A stretch of DNA of 64,000 nt, taken from positions 1 to 64,000 of the forward strand of contig NZ_JANLCM010000001.1 of assembly GCF_024979235.1 (NCBI RefSeq), in the 5' to 3' direction. Source of the DNA: Herbiconiux aconitum (GTDB lineage: Bacteria; Actinomycetota; Actinomycetes; Actinomycetales; Microbacteriaceae). Under the pieces are notes generated by a model, which did no database searches, had not been told where the DNA came from, and saw nothing but the letters and a program-made list of their open reading frames with translations. Shown piece after piece: positions 50,465 to 61,986 of the stretch (position 1 is its first letter; each line of letters opens with the position of its first letter). A program made the translations under genes and the position numbers.

Positions 50465-50884
50465 GTGACCAGGCGCACCACGACCACGCGCACGATCGAC
50501 GGGCTTCCCGCATCGGAGCCGCTCGCCCCTGTGGCCGCACGCCGGCTCTCCGACCCGAAACCGCTCGCCGAAAGCCTCGCGCGCTGCGTCGTCGAGATCC
50601 TCTCCGGCACACGCGACCTCGATCAGATCTCCCGCTGGCTCTCGGCCGACGTGTACGCTCACCTGCTGAAACGGGTCGTGCTCTCCACCCGCGCCCGTCA
50701 GGCCCGCGGCGAAGCGCCGTCGCGACTGACGTTCACCATGGGCACGACGGTGCTCTGCGAGCCGCAGGACGGCATCGTGGAGGCGGTGGTGATCGTGCAC
50801 GGCCGCGCCCGATCGCGTGCCGTCGCCATCCGGCTGGAAGCCCTCGATGCGCGGTGGCGAGCCAGCGCTGTGCACGTTCTCTGA
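50465..50884 (+). CDS. Rv3235-family protein
   Basis: 139 residues. After a 35-residue basic, disordered-looking start, PLAESLARCVVEILSGTRDL then QISRWLSADVYAHLLKR and VVIVHGRARSRAVAIRLEAL match the small actinobacterial family named after Rv3235. Function is unknown. Its place next to secA, hpf, a comF-type gene and lpqB-mtrB-mtrA repeats the mycobacterial order. GTG at 50465, with AAGGAG 6 bases upstream. Convergent with secA. Confidence 0.85.
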   Translation: MTRRTTTTRTIDGLPASEPLAPVAARRLSDPKPLAESLARCVVEILSGTRDLDQISRWLSADVYAHLLKRVVLSTRARQARGEAPSRLTFTMGTTVLCEPQDGIVEAVVIVHGRARSRAVAIRLEALDARWRASAVHVL

Positions 50885-50901
50885 TCGGTGTCCTCAACGA
50901 C

Positions 50902-50949
50902 GAACGTCGCGCCGACCGAACCCGATTCGGGGTGGTCGACGCGACGTTC
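50902..50949. terminator. Bidirectional terminator between Rv3235-like and secA
   Basis: GAACGTCGCG and CGCGACGTTC form perfect 10-bp arms with an inner CGACC/GGTCG extension. Placed just after both convergent stops. Confidence 0.8.
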
Positions 50950-50963
50950 TGAGAACTCTGCGG

Positions 50964-53870
<2,907 letters not shown>

Positions 53871-53995
53871 GGACTTTCTCCCACTGCAGTCGTCGCTGCG
53901 CTGTGCGCGCAAACACAAGCCATACTAGTTGGTCGTGCCTGAGCGTCGGCGGCGCATCTGCTGCGGCTGCAGTGGGAGTACTCCGACGGCGAACG

Positions 53996-54712
53996 CTACT
54001 GGGCGGCGGCTCCTGCCGCGACCGGTTCCTGCTCGGAGAACGCGTCGGCGTTCTCGTCGAGACCGATGACCCCGTAGTCCCAGCCCTTGCGTCGGTAGAC
54101 GACGCTGGGGCGACCGGATTCGGAATCGATGAACAGATAGAAATCGTGGCCGACGAGCTCCATGTGGTAGAGGGCGTCGTCGACGGTCATCGGAGTGGCT
54201 CCGAAGACCTTCTTGCGGATGACGACGGGGCAATAGACCTCGTCGTCGCCATCATCAGTGGGCGCGGTGTCCACAGCCGCGGGCGCGGCCACCGGGGCGG
54301 CGGCTTCGCGCCGCGTGATCACCTCGGAATCGGCGGGGCGCACGTCGATGATGCTGAAACCGCCCGTGCTCGCCTCGTGCAACGACACGGGGCGGTGCTG
54401 CCCGCGATGCACCTTCTTGCGGTCTTTCGCCCGACGGATGCGCTGCATCAGCTTCGCGAGTGCGAGGTCGAATGCCGCGTACTTGTCAGACGCCGCGCTC
54501 TCGGCACGCACCAGCGGGCCGGGCCCGATGAGCGTCAGTTCGACGCGGTCGTCGCCGGACTGGGTTCCGTTGGCGGAATTGTGGCGACACACCTTGATCT
54601 CGAGGGCGAGAGCCTTGTCGGCGAGGTGGGCGACCTTCTCCGATTTCTCACTCGCGTAATCGCGAAATCGATCGGTTATCCCTAGGTTTCTTCCAGTGAT
54701 GTTGACTTCCAT
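53996..54712 (-). CDS. hpf: Ribosome hibernation promoting factor (long form)
   Basis: 238 residues. N-terminal ribosome-binding domain (MEVNITGRNLGITDRFRDYA, DLALAKLMQRIRRAKDRKK), a 60-residue variable linker, and a C-terminal dimerisation domain (FGATPMTVDDALYHMELVGH, then DFYLFIDSESGRPSVVYRR). It dimerises 70S ribosomes into inactive 100S in stationary phase or starvation. AGGAGG precedes the ATG. It lies between comF-like and secA as in mycobacteria. Confidence 0.95.
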   Translation of the reverse strand: MEVNITGRNLGITDRFRDYASEKSEKVAHLADKALALEIKVCRHNSANGTQSGDDRVELTLIGPGPLVRAESAASDKYAAFDLALAKLMQRIRRAKDRKKVHRGQHRPVSLHEASTGGFSIIDVRPADSEVITRREAAAPVAAPAAVDTAPTDDGDDEVYCPVVIRKKVFGATPMTVDDALYHMELVGHDFYLFIDSESGRPSVVYRRKGWDYGVIGLDENADAFSEQEPVAAGAAAQ

Positions 54713-54787
54713 GGAGACCTCCTAGCCATATTGAACGGCGCAGCCCCGGCACAAGGTCGGGAGCGTTCGCGCCTTGTGCAGTTCAAC

Positions 54788-55516
54788 CTACTGCGCCAAC
54801 CCCGGACTGTCACCGGTTAAGACCCTTTCAGTCATCTTTCGTTTCGCTGTGTGTGCAAGACACGCCGCGCCGATCACCACACCGCCTCGTTCGGAGATGG
54901 CACGATGCGCCTCGGCGAGGGTCGACCCGGTCGTCAGCACGTCGTCGACGAGCAGCACCGCGCGCCCGGCCAGGGCTCCGGATGCCTGCATCGCCCCCCT
55001 CAGATTGGCCGTGCGCTCGATTGCGGACAGCCCAGCCTGGTCGGCGATCGACCGGCGGAGCACGAGTCCGGGTGGCCGTGCCACCCGGTGACCGGCGCGG
55101 TGCACGAGGAGATCGACCGGCCGGTAGCCGCGTCGCCGCACCGCTGCCCGCGCCGACGGCATGGTGACGATCTGCGCATCCGTCACCCCGCCCTTCCGGG
55201 CCGCGGACACGGCGCACAACAGGGCCGCGCGCATCGCCGGCGCGAGGAGGCGCAGCGCATCCGTTCGCCCGTGCTCCTTCACCGCGGAGAGCACGCGGGC
55301 GACGACGCCCCCGTACTCGAGCGCGACGATGACGGCAACGGGCAACGGACCGGCCCGCACGGTGGCCAGGCGCGGTGCCAGCTCGAGTCGGCAGGCAGCA
55401 CACACCACCCGGTCGGGCGCGCCGCACCCTGCACAGCTGACGGGCAGAAGCACCGTGGCGGCGTCGGCGATCCAGTCGCCGAGCACGGAGGGGAGGAGGA
55501 GCCGAAAGGCGGTCAT
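54788..55516 (-). CDS. ComF-family phosphoribosyltransferase-like protein
   Basis: 242 residues. An N-terminal zinc-ribbon-like four-cysteine motif (VSCAGCGAPDRVVCAACRLE), then VARVLSAVKEHGRTDALRLL, and the phosphoribosyltransferase loop VLLVDDVLTTGSTLAEAHRA near the end. ComF proteins act in DNA uptake in some bacteria, but actinobacterial members are of unknown role. ATG at 55516 is used; the long upstream extension overlaps lpqB. It lies between hpf and lpqB. Confidence 0.9.
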   Translation of the reverse strand: MTAFRLLLPSVLGDWIADAATVLLPVSCAGCGAPDRVVCAACRLELAPRLATVRAGPLPVAVIVALEYGGVVARVLSAVKEHGRTDALRLLAPAMRAALLCAVSAARKGGVTDAQIVTMPSARAAVRRRGYRPVDLLVHRAGHRVARPPGLVLRRSIADQAGLSAIERTANLRGAMQASGALAGRAVLLVDDVLTTGSTLAEAHRAISERGGVVIGAACLAHTAKRKMTERVLTGDSPGLAQ

Positions 55517-55580
55517 GCTCCCATGGTCGCCCGCTCGACGCCGTGCCCGGCGGTCGGCAGGCGATCTGTGGAGAGCAGTT

Positions 55581-57263
55581 TCAGTTCTGCACAGCGAGCC
55601 GGGAGATGCCCGTCGTGGTGGCCTGCCAGGCGCTCCCCCGCTGCTGCTGCAGACCGCCGTCGCTCGAGAGCACCCGCAATCCGTCGAGGTCGTTGCCACC
55701 CGCGATCGACACCGCGCCGACCGGCGCGCCGAGGCTCGAGCTGCGCCCGCCGAGCACCTGGGCAACCGCGCGATCCTCGCCCGAGGGCAAGGCCGTGACC
55801 GAAGCGACCGTGAGCTGATCGACCCAGGTCGCGTCCACCGGCACTCCCTGGCCGGTCGAGAGTTCCACCGGCTGGCCGAGTCGCTGCGGAACACCGGCCT
55901 GGTCGCGGATGACGGCGGCCACCACCAACTTCGGCAGTCCGTTGACCGAGAGGAACGCGAGCGCGCGGGTGCCGTCGCGTGAGATCTCGAGCGAGGTGAT
56001 GGCGGATGCCCCGTCCCAGTTGGTGGGGATCGTCACCCCCGAATCGTCGGGCCCGTACACGGTCACGGAGGTCGGCGCGCCGGACGGGACCGCCCAGACG
56101 TAGCCGAAGGGGTCGACGGCGGGGTCGATCAGGCCGCTGCGCTGGTCGAGCACCGCGGGCGCATCACCGGCACGCACCGCGAAGACCTGGCCGTTGGAGG
56201 CCTTCACCGCCGCGGTGTCCGCCGTCGCGGAATAGGCGGCCGAGAGGGGCTGAAGGCCCTCCACTCCTTCGCTGATTCCGGGAATGGCGGCGACGGATGA
56301 ACCGGCCACGTACCCGAAAGCGCCGTCGCGCAGCACCAACGGCTGAGCGTTGACCCGCGGATCGGAGTCAGGGGCCGCGATGTTCGATCCGGGGATGGGC
56401 ACGATGTTCTGATCGACCGAGATGGTGACGTTGGAGGCCGAGGCCAGGTCGCTCAGACTGGTGCGCAGTTGGTACTGCATCCGCTCGAGGTCGTTCGCAT
56501 CCGATTGCAGGATGTTGTTCGACAGCTCGACCTGCGTCTGCCCGCCCGTCGTGACCACCGCCGTGGTAGTCGTGCCGTCGGGGAACGCGGTCACCACCGC
56601 GCCGTCGCCGAGCCAGGTCGACGGGCCGGCCAGCAGGGCTTTCACGACGCGCGTGCCCACGGCGACCGATGAGGGGAACCAGCGGAGGTCGGGCACCAGG
56701 TAGGTGAACGTCGGATCGTAGAAATAGAGGGCGTGCGAACTGAAGACCTGGTCGAAGAAGAGGTCTTCGATCACGATGCCGTCTTCGAGCGAGTTGATGC
56801 GCCATTCGCCGTCGACCTGCGTGAAACTGAAGTCGAGCGGCAGCGGAGCGCTCGAGGTGCTTTCGGTGTACGCGCCGTTGGAATCCACCCTCGCCTCGGG
56901 GGTGACGTTCATCTCCAGCTGGGTGTCGCTGAGTGCCGTCGTGGGTCGCGGACCGGTGTCGACGATCGCGCTCTCGTTCGGCTTCCAGGAGTCGGCTGCC
57001 GCCTTCGTGAGGTAGCGCCGGGCGATCTGATAGTCGTCTTGCGGGCTCTTCGCGGCCAGGATGAAGCCGTTCAGGATGTCCTGCTGAGAGGCGCCCTTCA
57101 CGGGGTCGGCCGCGAGGAAGATGACGTCGATGTCGTCGTCGGTGCCGAGGGCGTCGCCGGGTTTCACCGCTCCGGATCGCGGAATGCCGCTGCAGGCGGC
57201 GAGCCCCGCGAACAGGAGCACTCCGAGCAGCGCGAGCAGGGTGGTGCCGAGTCGTCTACGCAT
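55581..57263 (-). CDS. lpqB: Lipoprotein LpqB
   Basis: 560 residues. Signal peptide with lipobox LAAC at 21-24 (lipidated Cys24), then a GerMN-type domain (about 190-320) and a beta-propeller-like C-terminal half (EISRDGTRALAFLSV, SIAGGNDLDGLRVLSSDGGL). LpqB is a membrane-anchored partner of the MtrAB system. The start overlaps the mtrB stop by 8 bases, giving a coupled mtrA-mtrB-lpqB operon. Confidence 0.95.
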   Translation of the reverse strand: MRRRLGTTLLALLGVLLFAGLAACSGIPRSGAVKPGDALGTDDDIDVIFLAADPVKGASQQDILNGFILAAKSPQDDYQIARRYLTKAAADSWKPNESAIVDTGPRPTTALSDTQLEMNVTPEARVDSNGAYTESTSSAPLPLDFSFTQVDGEWRINSLEDGIVIEDLFFDQVFSSHALYFYDPTFTYLVPDLRWFPSSVAVGTRVVKALLAGPSTWLGDGAVVTAFPDGTTTTAVVTTGGQTQVELSNNILQSDANDLERMQYQLRTSLSDLASASNVTISVDQNIVPIPGSNIAAPDSDPRVNAQPLVLRDGAFGYVAGSSVAAIPGISEGVEGLQPLSAAYSATADTAAVKASNGQVFAVRAGDAPAVLDQRSGLIDPAVDPFGYVWAVPSGAPTSVTVYGPDDSGVTIPTNWDGASAITSLEISRDGTRALAFLSVNGLPKLVVAAVIRDQAGVPQRLGQPVELSTGQGVPVDATWVDQLTVASVTALPSGEDRAVAQVLGGRSSSLGAPVGAVSIAGGNDLDGLRVLSSDGGLQQQRGSAWQATTTGISRLAVQN

Positions 57264-59004
57264 GGTCGGCTCCTGTCTGCACCCGGTCGTCGCTCGGCGG
57301 AGCCGGCGGTGTCGGCGACGTCGGCGATGCCGGCGGTGTCGGCGGCCGCAGCTCCGCCACCGCCGGAGCCTCACCGTAGGCGTCGTGCGGCTCGAGCGGC
57401 AACGGCGACTCCCCGGCCGGCCGCGACTGCACGCGCGGCAGTGTCAGGCGGAAGCAGCTTCCCGCGCCCGGGCGCGACCACACCTCGAGCACCCCGCCGT
57501 GCAGGGTGGCGTCTTCGAGCGAGATCGCGAGCCCCAGCCCGGTTCCTCCGATGGTGCGCTTGCGCGAGGGGTCGGCCCGCCAGAAGCGATCGAAGACGCG
57601 CTCGGCGTCGGCCTCGCTCATCCCGCTCCCGTAGTCGCGCACGGAGAGGGCAACGGCGTGCTCATCGCTGTCGACACTCACCACGATGGGCTTGCCGTCG
57701 CCGTGCTCGATCGCGTTGCCGAGAAGGTTCCGCACGATGCGACGGATGCGCCGCCCGTCGACCTCGGCTTCGAAATAGCCGCCCGGTGCCACCAGGCGCA
57801 ACTGCGACCCGGCCTTCTCGGCGAGCGACTCCATCTGGTCGATCGCGTCTTCGGCCAGTCGCACCAGGTTCGTCGGCTCGGTGTCGAGATGCGCCGATCC
57901 GGCGTCGAAGCGGCTGATCTCGAGAAGGTCGCTCAAGAGCACCTCGAAGCGCTCGGTCTGGGTGTGCAGGAGCTCGGCGGTGCGCCCGGTGGCCGGCGGG
58001 AAGGATTCGCGTTGGTCGTAGAGCACGTCACCGGCCAACCGGATGGTGGTCAGCGGCGTGCGCAACTCGTGCGACACATCCGAGACGAAGCGCTGCTGCA
58101 CCTGCGAGAGTTCGGCGAGCTGGGTGATCTGCGACTGCATGCTGTCGGCCATGCCGTTGAACGAGCGCGCCAAGGTGGAGATGACGTCTTCGCCGCGCTC
58201 CGGGATGCGCACCTCGAGGTGGCCGGCCGCGAGCTTCTCGCTGGTCTCGGCCGCCATCCGAATCGGTTGCACGACGATGCGCACGATCAACCACGCCACC
58301 AGGCCGATCAGGATGACGAGCGCGAGCCCGCCGAGCCAGAGCGTCTGCTGCACGAAGACCAGGGTCTGCTCGGCCTCGGCCAGGTTGTAGCCGATGTAGA
58401 GCTCGAAGTTGCCGGCGCCCGGGATGGTGAGGGGGGAGCCCACGATGATGCCCGGGTCGGTTCCACCGGCCTCGTTCACGAGCGGCACCGATTGCCAGTA
58501 CTGCTGCACGTCGTCCGGATCGTCGGCGACGTCGGCCTGCAGCTGGTCGCTGATCACGCCGTCGGCCAGTTCGGGGCTCGCGAACGAGAGCACCGTGGTG
58601 GAATTCGTGGTTTCGCCCGGCGTCGCGTAGAGCGCGATCAGGCGACTCGACGACGAGGCGATGATCGCCGACTTCGCCGAACTGAGCAGGGAGATGGTGG
58701 ATGCCTCGCCCGACGCATCCGAGGAATCGAAGATGGTCTGCGCCGCGGTCGCCGCGTTCTTCGACTCGACCAGCACCTGGTTCAGGCGCGACTGGAACAG
58801 GTCGTTGCCAATGGAGATCGACATGTACGTTCCGGTGGCGACCACCGCGATCGCCGACAGGGCCACCGTGATCACGATCGTGCGGAACTGCAACGACCGC
58901 CGCCAGACGCGCGCCACCTCGCGCGGCCAGGCGCGCCAGTTCTGCCAGCTGCGGAGCACCGTCGGGCCCAGCCGGCTCTTGCGGATGGCGGGCGAGTCGC
59001 TCAT
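57256..59004 (-). CDS. mtrB: Sensor histidine kinase MtrB
   Basis: 582 residues. TM1 about 42-62 and TM2 about 222-245 flank an extracellular sensor region; HAMP follows, then HisKA with His312 in VSDVSHELRTPLTTIRLAG, and the HATPase with DYGSGMSEADAERVFDRFWR and GGTGLGLAISLEDA. It phosphorylates MtrA and affects cell wall and division. A Pro-rich tail of about 45 residues follows the kinase domain. 13 bases after mtrA. Confidence 0.95.
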   Translation of the reverse strand: MSDSPAIRKSRLGPTVLRSWQNWRAWPREVARVWRRSLQFRTIVITVALSAIAVVATGTYMSISIGNDLFQSRLNQVLVESKNAATAAQTIFDSSDASGEASTISLLSSAKSAIIASSSSRLIALYATPGETTNSTTVLSFASPELADGVISDQLQADVADDPDDVQQYWQSVPLVNEAGGTDPGIIVGSPLTIPGAGNFELYIGYNLAEAEQTLVFVQQTLWLGGLALVILIGLVAWLIVRIVVQPIRMAAETSEKLAAGHLEVRIPERGEDVISTLARSFNGMADSMQSQITQLAELSQVQQRFVSDVSHELRTPLTTIRLAGDVLYDQRESFPPATGRTAELLHTQTERFEVLLSDLLEISRFDAGSAHLDTEPTNLVRLAEDAIDQMESLAEKAGSQLRLVAPGGYFEAEVDGRRIRRIVRNLLGNAIEHGDGKPIVVSVDSDEHAVALSVRDYGSGMSEADAERVFDRFWRADPSRKRTIGGTGLGLAISLEDATLHGGVLEVWSRPGAGSCFRLTLPRVQSRPAGESPLPLEPHDAYGEAPAVAELRPPTPPASPTSPTPPAPPSDDRVQTGADHA

Positions 59005-59017
59005 CGGACGCGGGGTG

Positions 59018-59695
59018 TCACGGGGTGCCGGCGCGGTAGCCCACGCCGCGCACGGTCATCACGATCTTCGGGTTGTCGGGGTCTTCCTCGACCTTGGCGC
59101 GGAGGCGCTGCACGTGCACGTTCACCAGGCGTGTATCGGCCTTGTAGTGGTAGCCCCAGACCTGCTCGAGCAGCATCTCTCGGGTGAACACCTGCTGCGG
59201 CTTCGTGGCGAGGGCCAGCAGGAGGTCGAACTCGAGAGGGGTCAGGTTGATGCGCTCCTCGCCGCGCTTCACCTCGTGCCCCGCGACATCCAGCCGCAGA
59301 TCGCCGATCTGCAGCACCTCGGGAGTGTTCTCGGGCGTCGGGCGCAGGCGGGTGCGGATGCGCGCCACCAGCTCCTTCGGGTTGAAGGGCTTCACGACGT
59401 AGTCGTCGGCACCGGATTCGAGACCCTTGACCACGTCGGAAGTGTCGGTGCGAGCGGTGAGCATGATGATGGGCGTGCCCGACTCGGCCCGGATGAGGCC
59501 GCAGACCTCGATGCCGTCGAGACCGGGGAGCATCAGGTCGAGCAGCACCAGATCGGGCTTGGTCTCGCGGAAGGCCGCGAGCGCCTCGGAGCCATCGGCG
59601 CAGAACACCGGATCGAAGCCGTCGGATCGGAGGACGATCCCGATCATCTCGGCAAGGGCGGAGTCGTCGTCGACAACGAGAATGCGAGGGTCCAT
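59018..59695 (-). CDS. mtrA: Response regulator MtrA
   Basis: 225 residues, OmpR/PhoB family. Receiver with VVDDDSALAEMIG, phospho-acceptor Asp53 in LVLLDLMLPGLDGIEV, and Lys in YVVKPFNPKELVARI; C-terminal winged helix INLTPLEFDLLLALATKPQQ and RLVNVHVQRLRAKVEEDPDN. It controls cell-wall metabolism, division and osmotic genes. ATG at 59695. First gene of mtrA-mtrB-lpqB; 200 bases of divergent gap separate it from the next operon. Confidence 0.97.
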   Translation of the reverse strand: MDPRILVVDDDSALAEMIGIVLRSDGFDPVFCADGSEALAAFRETKPDLVLLDLMLPGLDGIEVCGLIRAESGTPIIMLTARTDTSDVVKGLESGADDYVVKPFNPKELVARIRTRLRPTPENTPEVLQIGDLRLDVAGHEVKRGEERINLTPLEFDLLLALATKPQQVFTREMLLEQVWGYHYKADTRLVNVHVQRLRAKVEEDPDNPKIVMTVRGVGYRAGTP

Positions 59696-59896
59696 GTGCT
59701 GTTTCTTCCGCTTCCGTCGGTTCGGGTCACGTGCACCATTGCGCGCATCCGCCGATTCAGGCTGTGATTGGGACAAGAGTAGTCGAGCTCGCAGAAGACC
59801 TTCTCGACAGATGCCGAGAAAACTCTGAGCGAGTATGGAAGCATGGACCGGTAAACGGGTGGGTCGGACACCAGCGTCGAGGGTTGAAGGGCACCG

Positions 59897-61309
59897 ATGA
59901 GCGAGAACGACAGCTGGGCGCCCCCGAGCGCCGACGGATCGAGTGCACCGCCGCCTCCCGCGCCTGAGACTGCACCCGCACCTGCGCCTGCGCCTGCAGC
60001 GCAGTACGCGCCGCCACCGCCGCAGCAGTACGCGCAGCCGCAGCCGCAATACGGGCAGTATCCGCCGCAGGCGCCGCCCCCGCCGCAGTACGGGCAATAC
60101 GCCCCACCTTCCCCGCAGTACGGGCAGTACGCCCCGCCGCCTCCCCCGCAGTACGGGCAGTACGCCCCGCCGCCTCCCCCGCAGTACGGGCAATACGCCC
60201 CACCGCCCGCACCACCCGGATACCCGCAGCCCGGCGCATCCGTGCCGTACTGGGCGCAGGGTCAGGGCTACGCGCAACCCGGCCCCGCCCAGTGGGCCCC
60301 GCCGCCCAAGCCGGGCCTGATCCCGCTGCGGCCGCTCGGCTTCGGCACCCTGATGGGCGCGCCGTTCCAGGTGCTGCGCCGCAACCCCAAAGCCACGTTC
60401 GGCAGCGGGTTGATCGTGCAGCTCGCGATCATCCTCGTCACCGTGCTCTTCGTCGGCGGCGCCGTCTTCTGGGCGATCTCACGCAGCGTGTCGGCCAACT
60501 CCGCCGATCAAGCCGCGGTCGGCGCCGGGAGCACCGCCATCGTGCTCCTCTCCCTCCTCGTTCCGGTCGCTCTCACGCTGTTCGCATCCGCCCTGCTGCA
60601 GGCCGTGCTGGTGGTGGAGGTCGCGCGCGGCACGCTCGGTGAGAAACGTCGTCTCGGCGAGCTCTGGAAGGCGGCGTTCCGGCGCATCCTGCCACTCACC
60701 GGCTGGTACGCGCTGCTCGCCGCCGCGATCGTCGTCGTGCTCGGGCTCATCGTGCTGGCGATCGTCGCCGTCGCGTCACTCGGCGACACCGGTGTGGTCT
60801 TCGCCGTTCTCGCGGGGCTCTTCCTCGGCCTCGGCAGTGTCGTGCTCGCTGTCTGGCTCGGCACGAAGCTCTCGATGGTGCCCTGCATCATCGTGCTCGA
60901 GCGCATCGGAGTCTTCGCCTCGATGCGCCGGTCGTGGAAGCTCACCACCGGCAACTTCTGGCGCACCTTCGGCGTGATCGCGCTCGTCTATGTCATCCTC
61001 TCCACTGCCTCGCAACTGCTCTCCGTGCCGTTCCAGTTCTTGATGCCCATCGCGCTCAGCCTGATCGACCCCAACAACACCGGCTCGGGCATCGTCGGCG
61101 CGGCCGCCCTCTACCTCGTGTTCCTGGCGTTCAGCATCGTGCTGTCAGCCGTGACCAGCGTGGTGCAGGCGGCGACGGTGGCCGTGATCTACATCGATCT
61201 GCGGATGCGCACCGAGGGCCTCGACATCGAGCTCGCCCGATTCGTGGAGTCGCGCCAGATCGGCGACGACTCCTGGCCCGACCCGTACCTGCCGCAGCGT
61301 CGCGGATGA
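59897..61309 (+). CDS. Membrane protein with repetitive PQYGQYAPP N-terminus
   Basis: 470 residues. The first about 140 are Pro/Gln/Tyr/Ala-rich with four near-perfect PQYGQYAPP repeats; then come six hydrophobic helices (LIVQLAIILVTVLFVGGAVF to the C-terminal SIVLSAVTSVVQAATVAVIY), similar to the membrane domain found with glycerophosphodiester phosphodiesterases. The enzymatic part is absent. The repeat tail resembles Pro/Tyr-rich tails of actinobacterial cell-envelope proteins. It overlaps the next gene (ATGA) and starts the operon toward moxR; function unknown. Confidence 0.82.
   Translation: MSENDSWAPPSADGSSAPPPPAPETAPAPAPAPAAQYAPPPPQQYAQPQPQYGQYPPQAPPPPQYGQYAPPSPQYGQYAPPPPPQYGQYAPPPPPQYGQYAPPPAPPGYPQPGASVPYWAQGQGYAQPGPAQWAPPPKPGLIPLRPLGFGTLMGAPFQVLRRNPKATFGSGLIVQLAIILVTVLFVGGAVFWAISRSVSANSADQAAVGAGSTAIVLLSLLVPVALTLFASALLQAVLVVEVARGTLGEKRRLGELWKAAFRRILPLTGWYALLAAAIVVVLGLIVLAIVAVASLGDTGVVFAVLAGLFLGLGSVVLAVWLGTKLSMVPCIIVLERIGVFASMRRSWKLTTGNFWRTFGVIALVYVILSTASQLLSVPFQFLMPIALSLIDPNNTGSGIVGAAALYLVFLAFSIVLSAVTSVVQAATVAVIYIDLRMRTEGLDIELARFVESRQIGDDSWPDPYLPQRRG
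60043..60206 (+). repeat. Tandem repeat coding for PQYGQYAPP
   Basis: CCGCAGTACGGGCARTACGC recurs from 60083, 60113, 60146 and 60179 (period 30 or 33 bp) with a weaker copy at 60043. In-frame, so the copy number could vary by slippage without breaking the gene. Confidence 0.85.
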
Positions 61310-61986
61310 TCGTGATCGCCGCGCCGGCCGCGCTCGTGACCGACATCCCCGTCGATCCCGACGCCCACCAGGCGCGCCAGTGGATGCTCGACGAACTCAG
61401 CAAGCCACCCTACGAAGCCGCGCGACCGACCTGGTTCGATCAACTCTCCCAGGCCTTCGGCGAGTGGTTGGGTTCGCTCCGGGTGCCCGACGGCTCCGGC
61501 TTCGGCGGACTCGTGCCGCTCGCCATCGTGATCGCCGTGGTGGTGCTGCTCGTGGTGGCGTTCCTGGTGTTCGGGCGGCCCCGACTCAACCGGCGCAGCC
61601 AGGTGAAGACGGGGGCGCTGTTCGGCGCCGACGACACGCGCTCCGCCGTCGAATTGCGCGCCTCCGCCGCCCGGGCCGCCGACCAGGGCGACTTCAGCAC
61701 CGCCATCCAGGAGGCCTTCCGAGCCCTCGCCCGGCAGCTCGCCGAGCGCACCATCGTGACCACCTCGCCCGGCACCACCGCCCACGACTTCGCCCTGCGG
61801 GCCGGCGCCTCGTTCCCCTCCCACAGCGACGAACTCGGGGCCTGCGCCCGGCTCTTCGACGGCGTGCGCTACCTCGACGAACGGGGCAGCCGCGAGGGCT
61901 TCGACCGCGTCACGAGCCTCGACCGAAGGATGCAGGCCGACCGGCCCACCGCGCTCGAACGCATCGAGAGCGTGGTCGTTCGGTGA
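61306..61986 (+). CDS. DUF4129-domain membrane protein
   Basis: 226 residues. One hydrophobic helix (LVPLAIVIAVVVLLVVAFLV, about 68-88) and a soluble C-terminal domain: AADQGDFSTAIQEAFRALAR, TSPGTTAHDFALRA, and FDGVRYLDERGS, typical of the DUF4129 family found beside moxR and DUF4350 genes. Its ATG overlaps the upstream stop and its stop overlaps the next GTG, so it is a tightly coupled operon member. Role unknown, perhaps polysaccharide or envelope processing. Confidence 0.85.
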   Translation: MIVIAAPAALVTDIPVDPDAHQARQWMLDELSKPPYEAARPTWFDQLSQAFGEWLGSLRVPDGSGFGGLVPLAIVIAVVVLLVVAFLVFGRPRLNRRSQVKTGALFGADDTRSAVELRASAARAADQGDFSTAIQEAFRALARQLAERTIVTTSPGTTAHDFALRAGASFPSHSDELGACARLFDGVRYLDERGSREGFDRVTSLDRRMQADRPTALERIESVVVR

